Source of the DNA: Patella vulgata
Taxonomy: Eukaryota; Mollusca; Gastropoda; Patellidae
Direction: 5' to 3'
NCBI RefSeq assembly: GCF_932274485.2
Contig: NC_065884.2
Location: forward strand, 58,528,546 to 58,592,545
Length of the DNA stretch: 64,000 nucleotides
A model generated the notes under the pieces. That model had not been told where the DNA came from. It ran no database searches and saw nothing but the letters and a program-made list of their open reading frames with translations. This document shows positions 48,201 through 63,520 of this stretch, one piece after another. The position numbers and the translations under genes are program-made. Numbering within the stretch: the stretch's first letter is position 1; every line of letters starts with the position of its first letter.

Positions 48201-51200
48201 AACAAGACTTTTGAAATATAATGCAGAATTTGATTTATTTTGACAGGACCAAGACAGCGTTTATGAATTGTTACGTGGGTGCTTATATTATGTGTCCCGG
48301 CACGGAAGCATCGATCAATATTACTGACAAGTTTAATCTAACAGCTTATGCAAGTTGTATTGCAGGTATGATATTTTCATTATTGTATCCAATAATTAAA
48401 GTTTCAAGCACAAAAATGAGAAACGAATCGCAAAAATGTTTCTTTTTCTTTGACGAAACAAAAATAAATATTTCCGTTTTTATGAATGGTGTTGATGCAT
48501 TATGTAAGATTTAGATAAAGAGATGACCGTTCTTGCTATAATAGTTAAAAAAAATGGATAATGCAAAATGAATATATTGAACATTTCTTTCAAATTATTT
48601 TTTTCTGAGCCAAGTTATGATTGTTGGAAGATGTAGGGTTGATTGTTTATTAATTGTAGCAACGGTATTCGACAAACGAGACGAAGGACGATGAACCTGA
48701 GCCACTCGGGGGGATCACGTGGCTAAGTGGGTAAGACGTTGGCTCGCTAGCCTGGAGGTCGGGTGTTCGATCCCTGCATTGGCCGAGAAAGTTCATCGAG
48801 ATTTTCCGGCGTGGTTCCCCCTTGTCAGTGATGCAGGACGGAGGGCCTGACAAGGACAGCTGTCTAGTCCTTCGGATGAGACGAAAAACCGAGGTCCCGT
48901 GTATACATTAGAATGCACATAAAAGATCCCTTGGCAGTTGGAATTCGATATAAGAGTAGGCGATAGTGCCGCTGCCCGGGCAAAATTTCCCTCATAGCAC
49001 ACTGTATGGCGTATGCCCGTCTTCATTAGCAGCATAGGAGCAGAACAGTAGGACGTTAAACCCCATTTCATTTCATTTCATTTCTGAGCAACTCGAGCAC
49101 CACGCTATGGACATCTCGGCTAGTCAAATAAATTAGCAGTTAGAACGAATGAATGAAATGGGGGATTAAAGTCATACGTTTCTGTAACAGTTAGGCCCAA
49201 CACAAATTGCAAAAGAAATGATTCCAACGTCATTCATTCGGCCATGACCTTTCAGAATCTTAATGAATCTCATTAGGTGAATGGAGTAAAATTTGTTAAT
49301 TTATGCAAATTAGTAGCCGAATAACGGGAAACTTGCAAACTAATAGGAATTTCAATCCAAAGTGCCCCAATTCCGTTCAGTTTTTACACAGATATAATTA
49401 TGGAATTGAAATTCCAACGAAATATACTGCTTCGCTATGTAATAAACCCGCCGCCATTTTGCGAAAGTTTATTGTTGGGGCCACCTAAGGAAGACCATCA
49501 GCGCCACCAGCACCAAAAAAACCCAGCGAAACCAACTTTGTATATAAATTTGATGTATTTTATGTATTTTTATAAAAACTAGGAAATATCCAAAACTAAA
49601 TTTTTATCATCCTCTTAAATTTAACCCTTTTTAGAAGACTGAACTTGGATTCAATTTACATACTCCTCTTAAAGACTCCTGAAATTCCCGAACCTCCCCA
49701 ATCGACCTACAGTTAACATCTCCTTTTATGGTGGGGGGGGTTGGATGGCTGAATGGTTAGCGTACGCGCGCTGTATCATAAAGTCTGTCATTGAGACGAC
49801 TGGCGTGGTTTCGAATCCCCGGTTGTACGTGGCAAGGAGTAGGGTCGCCTGTCCAACCTCGTGGGTTTTCTCCGGGTCCTCCGGTTTCCTCCCACCGCTA
49901 AAGACCCCTACGCGCAAGCGAATTATGTAAATAAAATTAAACCATATGTTAGTCCCGAAATGACCTAGTTTGTTTCGAGTGGACGTTAAACCCCATTTCT
50001 CTCTCTCTCTCTCTCTCTCTCTCCTTTTATGGTTATGCCTGTTTTAAATCCGTTTTAATCCAAGCCGGGACATTATCTAGTGTTAATATTTTGATTTTGA
50101 TTATTTAAATATTAAATAATCAACCCAAGTAAATATTAGCGTGTATTAAACTGTGCGAAATTTGATATTTTAAAGAAAAATGAAAATTAAGCATCGTTAC
50201 TTTAACTGCACTTTTCGACATATACAAATTGTTTTACTGTACGTTCTGACGAATAGGCCTTTCCTTTTACTTACAGATGGTAAATGCTATGTGGATTATT
50301 ACAATTGTTTGATGGGCAAAACTAACGTTACATGTGAGGCAGGGACGGGATCTGCCAGTTGCTGCAGGTTTGTCATTCTTATAGATATTCACAAAGAAAA
50401 CTGTTATCTCAGCAACCCTATAAGAATCTAGTGGTAGTTTGATCAGACATGTCAGCCATTTTATAATCTGGAAGGTATTAAATCTTCCCGAACTGCCCCG
50501 TCAAGTAGACATTGAACTAGCAAAGAAACCGAAGATTAAGTAGGGAATTTAATGTTAACTGTCGAGTTGGAAAATTGAGGCAGAAAAATCGGTAAAACCA
50601 AGTCCATACAACCAACTATGGATGCAGGCTTTAGGCCAATAGGAAACCCCAGAGTCCAGTTCAGCTCATTTCAGGTGTAACCCTCGTCAACATAGATCGC
50701 CTGTTGACTGTCTCTCCTCAATGATTGGATGAAATGTTGGATCTGATCTGAGTCTGCGTTAGTCGGTTCCATTTCTGGTGTAGTGCCTGATCCAAATCGT
50801 CAAGATTCTGCGCTGATGGATCTCTCTGACAGATATTACGCACAAGAATGCCCTATAGATATGCCTATGCCTAATTGGATTTAGGTCACAGAAAATCAAC
50901 GCCACACCTACGGTTTGATCTAGTGTTGTCGTCAATAAAGAGTGGTTTGTGAGAAGCGGACGATAGTCGAAGTGGGGCACTACAACCCAGTCCAGGATCT
51001 CTCTTTGGTACCGTTGGCCACTGGGATTACGTTTAACTACTACTAGTTCATGCTTAGTTACAAGATTTGCAAGGCAACCCCATATTATAATAGAGCCGCC
51101 GCCGAATGGAACCTGCTCTGTGATGTTCCTCTATATGCCACGTTCCCACGTCGCCATACCCTAGCTCTACCATAGCTCATTTCCGAAATATCTTTTTCAT

Positions 51201-52355
51201 GACGCGGGAGGTTCATACCAGCTTTAACTGGTATATATGGCGGGCAGAATACGACAAAAATTTCAATTCAATTTTTATTTGGTTTTACACTCATACTCCT
51301 GCAAGTGAAAGTTATAGAATGTGACGTAATGTCGAAATAGAGACTATTTTTAAGTGGAGTTACTTCCCTTGATAAATTTGTGGACCTTATAATACAAGGT
51401 CCATGGTTTAACAAACTACATTTAACATAAAAATGTTTTTCTAATTTACTTTTTAGCTCTACGTCAGCTGTAATGGAGTGTGCTATGGAAACAGACTCAT
51501 GTAAAACAACACTGGGTTACGCCACTTTAAAAGCTGAATACGATGATAAATGCAGTGGTGCTAACGGTTAGTGCTTTTTACCACCTTTAGGATAGAAATT
51601 GAAATGCGTTGAATATACCGCCTCGTGAACCCAGCGCTTCGGCCATTTTGATTTTGAAACTAGCATAAAATAAAATAATTTCCATTTTCTTTCTTCCCGT
51701 GTGCAACAATGCGAGGAGCTAATTTTGTCGGGGTAGTGGATCGTTTAGTGAATATCAGTTTCTTCGTAACACCTCGGCTCGACGTTCTATCTGCCATGCC
51801 GAATGTGTTCAATGGTCAAACGACTTCTAATTGTGTTTGCAAGGTGGCGACGTTAAATCATGTTGCGCAGTGAGTCGTCTATGGCGCTGGCTCAATAATC
51901 ACAGGCAGACCAAGGTTCCGGTGGGATATGTAGGCAGCATTTTTGCTTGGATTTTAGCTAGGCAGCTACCTATAGGGTAATCCGTCCGGGTTCAATCTGG
52001 GGTTCGATCCGGGTGATGGCCGAGAATGAGTTCATCGGAATATTCCTCCGTCAGTAGTGCAGGACGAGTGGTCTGGAAAGGTAAGAAAGCCAGGTCGTTA
52101 AGATGGAACGAATAACCGAGACACTGTCTTCACGTTGGCCTACACACACACTCAACATGGTGTATACCTTTCTAAATTAACCCGGTCGGTGCACCCCATT
52201 CCATTTTACTATCCTCTAATGAGAGATCAAACACACATATATAAATAATTTCATAATAAAACTGCATTATTAATTGATTGAAACAATATTTTACAGGTTT
52301 AACAGTTGCGTGGTTGCTGATTGCTGTAGCTATGTTCCTAACTAGACAATTCTAG
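36133..52355 (+). CDS. Secreted/surface cysteine-rich protein with three two-exon modules and C-terminal membrane anchor, 241 aa
   Basis: Exons: 36133-36163, 46282-46396, 47360-47493, 47909-47975, 48247-48365, 50277-50367, 51457-51566, 52297-52355; they sum to 726 bp with consistent phases and GT-AG introns. The signal peptide is MRFVISCTIAVLALVATIQA, split by an intron of about 10 kb. Exon pairs 2+3, 4+5 and 6+7 each encode one module of about 60-70 residues. In every module the first exon ends in phase 2 and the second in phase 1. Modules 1 and 2 have six cysteines, module 3 eight. The second halves are clearly related: SASAVLNTC, TKTAFMNC and STSAVMEC. Five N-glycosylation sequons are present. 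The last exon encodes a hydrophobic stretch, LTVAWLLIAVAMFL, then TRQF and stop. With SGANG before it this could be a GPI signal or a short transmembrane anchor. I do not recognise the family; function is unknown. Gene structure rests on splice-site reading and needs transcript support. Confidence 0.82.
36288..36498. mobile_element. TIR MITE M1, intron 1 of the cysteine-module gene
   Basis: Left terminus lacks a few outer bases; right end tgtaaactcggggcc is intact. Confidence 0.8.
36808..37182 (-). mobile_element. V-SINE family A, full length
   Basis: From the (atgaa)n tail to cacttagccaccgtgatccc. Target duplication aaataaatgagag lies on both sides. Joined to the SINE B copy that follows. 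Confidence 0.95.
37184..37388 (-). mobile_element. SINE family B, 5'-truncated, back to back with a V-SINE
   Basis: ggggtttaacgtccactcga through cttgtcacgtacaaccgggg. Followed by gacaaataaatg, a third copy of the shared target site. Confidence 0.92.
37505..37747. mobile_element. TIR MITE M1, inverse orientation, same intron
   Basis: Starts ggccccaagtttacaaatca, ends ctttgtgaactcggagcc; the centre runs in the opposite direction to the other four copies. Confidence 0.82.
38086..38250. repeat. 83-bp near-perfect tandem duplication
   Basis: Copies start at 38086 and 38169 (acttatttatattgtatgta...) and differ at very few positions, so the event is recent. The right copy runs into a SINE B fragment. 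Confidence 0.92.
38258..38345 (+). mobile_element. SINE family B fragment
   Basis: ctggtggactttcttcggtt, cctccggtttcccccaactg, then the caagcgaattatt-like end. Confidence 0.65.
38350..38500 (+). repeat. CT-rich microsatellite with an internal ~80-bp duplication
   Basis: Almost pure pyrimidine; the block ctctcttgctctctctctca occurs twice. Confidence 0.85.
38935..39210 (+). mobile_element. SINE family B with (CT)n tail
   Basis: Box A is decayed; box B ggtttcgaatccccgg intact; core and tail complete, ending in a long CT run. Confidence 0.88.
39670..39905 (-). mobile_element. V-SINE family A, diverged
   Basis: gtttaacgtttgactaggct through gggggaaccacgctgacgaa. Confidence 0.75.
40010..40066. 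repeat. ATT / poly-T low-complexity run
   Basis: Short attatt array followed by about 20 T. Confidence 0.8.
40345..40490 (+). mobile_element. SINE family B, middle part
   Basis: Box B ggtttcgattccccggttgc through caagcgaattattgaaat. Confidence 0.85.
40505..40720. repeat. Dispersed repeat D3
   Basis: Contains ctctagactatcggatgg and tttttttgaactattataac. Related stretches occur at about 655-890 and 56214-56345. Confidence 0.5.
40780..41830. repeat. Diverged tandem repeat array, unit ~160 bp
   Basis: Six or so copies of a unit with cttgtgg.c.ctctagaggtc, caatttttatccgatttt and ctcggttcctttcgatatt, at 40870, 41029, 41190, 41360, 41680 and 41808. Every second boundary carries an extra block with gttgagttcgaatttcgtg and aaatggc(c/t)gc. 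Lies in the long first intron of the cysteine-module gene. Similar sequences are common in marine invertebrate genomes as far as I recall. Confidence 0.7.
44740..45113 (-). mobile_element. V-SINE family A, full length
   Basis: Complete from (atgaa)n tail through the core to the head (cacttagccacgtggtcccc), very close to the copies at 48708 and 55275, hence young. Confidence 0.95.
46800..47225. repeat. Pyrimidine-rich intronic block with gtgtcctaggattag repeats
   Basis: The motif gtgtcctaggattag or close variants recur at about 46825, 47002, 47169 and 47210, suggesting a decayed ~170-bp tandem repeat with C-rich filling. It gives a 138-codon open frame that I do not consider a gene. Confidence 0.5.
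47504..47705. repeat. Duplicated ~60-bp segment after exon 3 of the cysteine-module gene
   Basis: accaatccaataat and gctcatcccagaaatcgggg-type sequence occurs at 47508-47560 and 47641-47695. Confidence 0.6.
47872..47917 (+). repeat. 29-bp tandem duplication of the acceptor of exon 4 of the cysteine-module gene
   Basis: ttaatacagatatg occurs twice, 29 bp apart. The second copy ends the intron and starts exon 4; the first is a decoy acceptor whose use would add intronic codons. Confidence 0.7.
48497..48660. repeat. Dispersed repeat D4
   Basis: gcattatgtaagatttagat, then gaatatattgaa and gaagatgtag blocks, matching 56475-56980, where a hAT MITE interrupts it. Confidence 0.6.
48708..49083 (+). 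mobile_element. V-SINE family A, full length
   Basis: Box A tggctaagtggg, box B ggtgttcgatccc, core gacgaaaaaccgaggtcccg, tail (catttcattt). Nearly identical to the copies at 44740 and 55275. In intron 5 of the cysteine-module gene. Confidence 0.95.
49738..50022 (+). mobile_element. SINE family B, full length with (CT)n tail
   Basis: ggatggctgaatggttagcg box A, ggtttcgaatccccgg box B, complete core, gacgttaaaccccatttctc tail. Confidence 0.94.
50650..51190 (-). pseudogene. Tc1/mariner-type transposase fossil
   Basis: Read on the minus strand, fragments in several frames follow the order of a Tc1-like transposase catalytic domain: RVWRRGN, then IIIWGCLANLV, GQRYQREILDWVVVPHF, then DLNPI, and finally DLDQALHQKWNRL. 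The reading frame shifts and has stops, so the copy is dead. The helix-turn-helix N-terminus and terminal repeats were not found. Lies in intron 6 of the cysteine-module gene. Confidence 0.8.
51960..52206 (+). mobile_element. V-SINE family A, strongly diverged
   Basis: ggggttcgatccgggtgatggccgag linker region, agtgcaggacgagtggtctg, aataaccgagacactgtctt, and a caccccattccatttt end follow family order. Confidence 0.65.
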
Positions 52356-54954
52356 AAATACAATCTTAAATTTAACTCTTTCAATCTCATACACGAGTTT
52401 TGTTCATTTCTATACAAAATCGCATTAATTCGCCATTGGATAACCTGCTCTAAATGATATCAGACTTGTTCCTACGCCAAGATGCTATTGAAGCAGAAGT
52501 TAAGATTCTATAGTTACACATCGATTTCAGGACGATCTCGAGTAAAGTTTAAAAGGATATCCCTTTTATATAAATAGTAAGTTTACGTCAAGAGAAACTT
52601 AGTCAGAAAACGGCTGACGTAGGAACTAGTCTTACGTATAATTTTTTAAGAGTCGGTTATCCAGTCTCGTCTTTTAGTATAATAATCATAGAAATATATA
52701 AATAGACATAATAATACTAATAAGCACAAAAGGGGGAAGTTTTGTGTTTAACATATCAAACTTTCTACATGACCGAGACTTGTTATATTTATTTGTACGG
52801 TCTTGCGATGACGAAAGGTTTGATTAATGGAACATGACAAGAACAAATTTTGATTTTTGAAAATATATTTTTTTGTTTCTTTGTTTTTGCCATTATTAGA
52901 GGAAAACTTCTGGTCATATGACATGGGGATTTCCCTTAGACTCCCATATTAAAATGCGCTTTGGATGTAATTATAAGAGGCGTGCCACAGCTCGCGTCAT
53001 CATTAACTTAACAAGAAAAACTGCACTTCCTCAGTAAGTCTCAATATGTATTATACTTATAAATTCATTTTCCCCTTTCATAAGAAACATTATGTTCACA
53101 TGAATATGTTTATTAACCCAGAACAAAAAATGTTGGATTAAGTTGATATTGAAAGAGTTACATTTATACGTGTTCCAACATTATAATGATGATAATATGA
53201 CGGCTTTGCCTGATGTACACTTATCGGAGTTAACTTGAAGAATAGTAGTCTAGTTTTATATATTTATGTTGCCATGACGATTAACAGTATTATTGTTTCG
53301 TTCTTTTAAAGAGGAATCTACCGGAGAATGGACATGATTGACATTTTCAAGTATTTGACATGTTTCGAACTACTTCAATATGACTTTAACATTTAATGTC
53401 CTTCTTCTCGCGTTTAATTCAAATGATTAGACTGTGTCTTTTAGAATGTGAGGACGGTTGGCGCAGGGTATGAATATCCGCCGTCTAATTAAAATGATAC
53501 CAATTTCATTGGACAGTTTACCCCGATTCGGCTATGCATTCATGCTTTTCATTATGGTGCGTGTTAAGTAATACCCAGACCCAAGATCACCCTACCAATC
53601 AGAACCGCTAACACATGAACTTTAGTGTTGGTAGTAGTCTGTGGTTTATCGTCTGCTTCCATAGTAGTGATATCGCAGACAAGATGACCGTCAGGCGGCC
53701 ATTCCTTTAACTCACCAACCCTTATTTTGCTTTTCAGTCGAAAGCAAAATCGTCTGAAACATTTGATGAACGAAACATTTGATCTGTTGTCTAATCAAGG
53801 TCACGGCTTTAGATGTGATGTAAACCATCGATTTCAATAGGATTAGAATCTCCCAGTGGATTGATTTAAAAAATATTTTCCATGGTTTGGAAATACACAA
53901 CGAGTACCTTGGTGCAAACGAAATGGACCAAATAAATTTATAAATAACCCAATGATTCCTGGCAATGTTTATTAATTTTCTGCATTTGTCAAAAGATTTA
54001 TTAACGACATTATAATAATGAAATTCGTCTGGCTACTGAGTATATAACAATTCTACCAGTTCTTTTAATTTGTTAATATATGTTTTTGCTTTGTTTTATA
54101 TTTCTATGCACTAGTATCATAAATATTGTATAGATTCACACCACACATCGGTTCAGTACCACCCACTTTATTTGAAATAAAACGTTTTGTGCATCCGGTG
54201 GTGGGCGGCCATTATGACCATACTCCAGGACAGCGTGCTTCTTGGTTATGGCCTGCGATTTTAGAATATAACCTATTTAAAATGAATTTTGATCTGCCAA
54301 GGAAAGAGAATGGAAACAGCGTTATTAAATGTGCTGATTATACGTATGTTATTTATGCATTACTTCGCCCGGCCGCATATTTTACAAAGAATAACACCAT
54401 TTTCAGTGGTTTTCTTTTCATTCTTCCGTTTCTAAAATTATCTGTCCATCATACGAAATAATAGAAAAATATACGAGATCAATAAATATACATTCAATCA
54501 TGGCGGGTGCTATTTTCCATACTATGACTTCCGATTAAGACATTTTGGTACTGACCCCCCCCCCCCCCTCATTTATGCACCAAACATTTATTGTTAATGT
54601 AACGAGTCACCTGAATTTAATAATATTAGTTAGCACGAATGGTTAAAGTTTTAAAATACGTTATAGGTATTAGAACTAGTTTATTATTTTTAATTGACAT
54701 TATATGTATTCATACGCCTACAAACAATTTTGGTGCCTTCTATATAGAAATGATTATGTGTTTTGTCGACATGGATCGGTGGATGTTTTTGATTTTGCCT
54801 TTGTGTAATATATTTTATAAATATATTTTAAGTTTTTTATTTTTTGGCGTGTTTATCTCTCGTGTTATTTATCAACTGTTTTGGTTGTAAACTGCTTATA
54901 TTGTTGTCTATTTTCTGATAATAAACTGTAGTATTCAGCGTGTTTACATATGAG

Positions 54955-55246
54955 TAGTGGTGTAGGAGGGTCTGGCAAAGGCAGAGTCTAGTCGTTCGAA
55001 CGGGACGAAAAACCAAGAGATTTAACGTCCACTCGACACAAACTAGGTCAATTCGGGACTTACACATGGTTCAATTATATTTCAATACTTCGCTTGCGCG
55101 TATGGGTCTTTAGCAGTGGGAAGAAACCGGAGGACCCGGAGAAAACCCACGAGGTTGGACAGGCGACACAGCATTGCATAAGCCCGTCTTCATTAGCCAA
55201 ACCGATGTAGAAAAGTAAGAATTTTAACCCCATTTCATTTCGTTCC
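54955..55246 (+). mobile_element. V-SINE family A interrupted by SINE B
   Basis: 54955-55015 (gtcgttcgaacgggacgaaa) and 55168-55246 (aagcccgtcttcattagcca, tttcatttcg tail) are parts of one forward V-SINE; the part between is replaced by a SINE B. Confidence 0.75.
55017..55168 (-). mobile_element. SINE family B nested in a V-SINE
   Basis: tttaacgtccactcgacaca through cgaggttggacaggcgac, opposite in direction to its host element. Confidence 0.85.
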
Positions 55247-55274
55247 GTTAAAATACAAAGTAAAATGAAATGAA

Positions 55275-55650
55275 ATGAAATCAATGAAAAGAAATGGGGT
55301 TTAACGTCCTACTGTTCTGCTCCTATGCTGGGCTAATGAAGACGGGCATACGCCATACAGTGTGCTATGAGGGAAATTTTGCCCGGGCAGCGGCACTATC
55401 GCCTACTCTTATATCGAATTCCAACTGCCAAGGGATCTTTTACGTGCATTCCAATGTATACACGGGACCTCGGTTTTTCGTCCCATCCGAAGGTCTAGAC
55501 AGCTGTCCTTGTCAGGCCCTCCGCCCTGCATCACTGACAAGGGGTAATCACGCCGGAAAATCTGGATGAACTTTTTCGGCCAATGCAGGGATCGAACACC
55601 CGACCTCCAGGCTAGCGAGCCAGCGTCTTACCAACTTAGCAATGTTAGCT
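55275..55650 (-). mobile_element. V-SINE family A, full length
   Basis: (atgaa)n tail, complete core, head ending near cttagcaatgttagc with a slightly decayed outer end. Confidence 0.93.
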
Positions 55651-56502
55651 ACGCGAGCTCCTTAGATGGATGTGAATTAAGTTTAACGTCTCCTCAGTAC
55701 AATACTTCGGCTATATTGAGACTAACATCAGGTTATATTTATATCGTAATGTATACGATTTTACCTGGACAGTGCCTGTTCTGTCTACTTTTTATCGAAT
55801 ACCAACTGTCCCCAGTATTTGTACCATCCGAACGACAAAACAGCACTTTCCTTGTCAGCCCTGAAGGTACAATCCTCCATTCGGTAAGGACGATTCAGCT
55901 GAAATCCATTATTGATTTTAGACAAGTCAGTAGAGTCTAAATCTAAAGTTGCCCTTTCATAGAGGACTTAGTCATCCTGTCGTTTGGATGAGACAAAAAA
56001 AATGGAATTTTCATCCAAAGCACGCGTATTCATTGGCATGAAGGCAATTAAGACGTAAAAGCTCATTCCTTCCGGTTCATTCATCTTGACGCTCGGTCAT
56101 CGTATATCTACAAACCATATTTGAAATTCATCAACGATTAAAGATGCATTATGTAAGCGCTATTGGAGGTCTTTTTACTGGCTTCTTAGATAAAGTATTA
56201 TTTAAACATTCATTCACATGACAAGCCCATAACCAACTCTCTAGAATATCGGATGACCGGGATTTAAATGGATTTAAACACCCACGAGATATTTAACGTT
56301 AAAATGGATAATCGAGAAAGGTTACAAGACTTTACCTAAACCAATCAATGAACTGCAACCAACATTGGTAACGTGTTTTGCTTTTGTGGCATTTATTCAA
56401 TTGGTTCAAACAAAGATGCTTGGCCCTATGGTCGTGGTTTGGCAAATATAATATGTATGTTTGACTCCTTTTCTTTAAAGGTGCATTATGTAAGATTTAG
56501 AT

Positions 56503-56838
56503 CAGTGGTTCTCAGCCTTTTTTGCCAACAGCACACCTTGGAACACATGAAAAAATAGCGGCACACCTGGCTTAATATATATGTGAAAAATATTCGAATT
56601 TTGCAAAATATAAACATGTTAAGTCAGACGGAATACAACCGTAGACAGACACTAGTCATAGACACATAGAGAGACTCAGGGTAAATAAAGAAAAATACCA
56701 GTAGACACCAGTGAATATTCAATTGGGATCACATGGTTTTTCACATTTTCTTAGTGTGCCGTTCAAAATTTCGCGACACACTTTAGGAAGATCTCGCGGC
56801 ACACCTGTGTGCCGCGCCACACTGGTTGAGAATCACTG
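56503..56838. mobile_element. hAT-family MITE, 336 bp, with perfect 8-bp target duplication
   Basis: Termini cagtggttctcagcc and ggttgagaatcactg; target duplication atttagat at 56495-56502 and 56839-56846. Inner part has gcggcacacctg-type inverted blocks. The termini are of the type seen in hAT/Charlie elements. No ORF. Inserted in dispersed repeat D4. Confidence 0.9.
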
Positions 56839-57138
56839 ATTTAGATACAGAGCTGGCTGTTTTTTGCTTTAATTGTTCAAAAATAAATAACGAAAAATGA
56901 ATATATTGAAAATTTCATTCAAATCCGAGATGAAATTATGACTGTTTGAAGATGTAGCAGCGATCGTTTATTATCGCCCTCCACAGTAGAACCAGTACAG
57001 GAATTTGGCAACACGCGATCATTCCGTTTTGTTGCCCGGGGACTGGCTAGCCTCTCAATGGCTGCTTGTGGTATCCTCCTCAACTCTCATTGCAATGCAT
57101 CTTCCAACGATTCTAATACTCAAGTCACTTGGGTGATG

Positions 57139-57440
57139 GGATCACGTGGCTAAGTGGGTAAGACGCTGGCTCGCTAGCCTGGAGGTCAGGTGTTCGATCC
57201 CTGCATTGGCCGAGAAAGTTCATCCAGATTTTCCAGCGGGGTTTCCCCTTGTCAGTGATGCAGGACGGAGGGCCTGACAAGGACAGCTGTCTAGTCGTTC
57301 GGATGGGAGGAAAACCCGATGTCCCGTGTACACATTGGCGTGCACGTAAAATATCCCTTGGCAGTTGGAATTCGATATAAGAGTAGGCCGTAGTGCCGCT
57401 GCCCGGGCAAAATTTGCCTCATAGCACACTGTATGGCGTT
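57139..57440 (+). mobile_element. V-SINE family A, lacking the 3' end
   Basis: Starts gggatcacgtggctaagtgg and stops at agcacactgtatggcg, before the usual tail. Confidence 0.92.
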
Positions 57441-58183
57441 CTCGGTGTTCAGGTGTCGCATATCGCTGCGTCTTCCACAGAACTGTACTGACCCTAGCTT
57501 TTTAAAAGCCACATTTTATTCACCACTAAAAAATCTTGATTTTCTATATTTCCATTATGTCGAATTAATTGTCTGTTTTGTTTGAGCGAACTGTATCCGT
57601 GATTATCGACGTGATCTGATTGGCCACTACAATCACTGATAAGGATGACATCGATGCGACTTAATGAGTCCCAAATATTAACTTTTTTCATCCGTCAAAT
57701 TAAATTCTAAAACATTTTTTTTTTCATTTATTAGAAAAATAAATAAAGACGTTTGAATTATTTGTAGGTAAAAATCATTTCCTATTTAATGTAAATAGAT
57801 ATTAAAATAAGTAAAATTCACCATTTAGCCCGAATCAGTAACGTCTTGTGTAAACAATGCACGCGCTATTGAGCCAATGATTGACGCCGCGTGATGTGAC
57901 GTTATGTGTCGAAACAGTCATCTGTTACAGAGATATTAGAAGATCTCTGTGAAATAGATTCGATCTGATGTTATATTCTGCTGCGTTTTCATCGCGTCTC
58001 AGTATGTATTATTACATTGTTTATGCAGAAGAACGGAGAATAAGGAAAGATTAATACGTCATTTTGCGTTTCTTGTTTTGCTTGACGTCTTTTCAAATTT
58101 AACCCAATTGTAGGGTTTGTGTCGTATATATGGACTGAGTTATAAAATAAACTTTAAAAAAATGTTTTTCTTTATAAAACTAT

Positions 58184-58189
58184 TTTATT
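58184..58189 (-). terminator. Cathepsin L polyadenylation signal
   Basis: AATAAA on the minus strand begins 33 bases after the cathepsin stop codon. Confidence 0.7.
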
Positions 58190-58221
58190 GCTTTGTAATT
58201 GCCATCGCTATATATAACAAC

Positions 58222-62939
<4,718 letters not shown>

Positions 62940-63465
62940 CTGAAAATACAACAGTTTATAAAATTATTATTTATATAAATCGAAAAACAGCTATAATTTG
63001 TAAACCCTGAATTTGCTCATGCTCATTAAGATTTTCAAGGCTATTAGGGTAACCCCTTGGGTGGAACTGGCTAGAAAATGGGCACACAATATGCACGCAG
63101 GCGCAACTGAAACTGATTTAGAGCTATGGATCATCAATAAGAAAGCGAATTCAAATACCAAAACATCCGATATTTAAAAAGTGTTTAATAAGCATAATCA
63201 AAATTTCGTTCCGCTTCATTTTCTGGACATCAATATAACGGAACGAACATAACATCCATTGTGGCAGCAGGCATTAGATCATCAGCTACGACGACATCCA
63301 GATTTAATAATTTTTCACATTCCCAATTACTTTTGTCTAGAAATAAACATTTGCATAAATCCATATATTGACACACCAGAGCGGGAAAGGCACACGGCTT
63401 TTAGGATACACAAAGATTTTTGCCCATTGAAAGACATACAACTGAAATAAAGTTAATCATCTTAC

Positions 63466-63520
63466 CTTTAGTAAGTATAGCAAGGTATAGACTAGATACC
63501 AAACTATCGCTACTTTTATA
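63466..63520 (-). promoter_or_regulatory. Cathepsin L promoter: TATA box and non-coding exon 1
   Basis: On the minus strand TATAAAAG lies at 63520-63513. About 30 bases further a leader exon of some 25 bases would start and end at a 5' splice site (exon edge 63466, donor GTAAGATG at 63465-63458). It would join the acceptor just before the ATG at 62939. Start site is inferred from TATA spacing. Confidence 0.6.

Larger units (their letters stand above)
52356..58180. other. Intergenic region between the cysteine-module gene and cathepsin L
   Basis: The two genes converge. No further gene was recognised; open frames of up to 124 codons are mostly SINE-derived. It contains SINEs, a hAT MITE, a poly-C run near 54556-54567 and repeat D4. 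52400-54950 shows no repeat or gene that I can name; the 3' UTR of the cysteine-module gene must start here. Confidence 0.6.

Noticed and set aside
48710-48800. tRNA gene (box A and box B present)
   Set aside because: The boxes belong to the head of a V-SINE; the same head recurs in many copies and no cloverleaf with a proper acceptor stem follows.
49738-49830. tRNA gene of leucine or serine type
   Set aside because: It is the head of a SINE B; the element continues into the family core and a CT tail.
54126-54461. 111-codon open frame in the region after the cysteine-module gene
   Set aside because: No similarity, no neighbouring splice structure, AT-rich; consistent with a chance frame.
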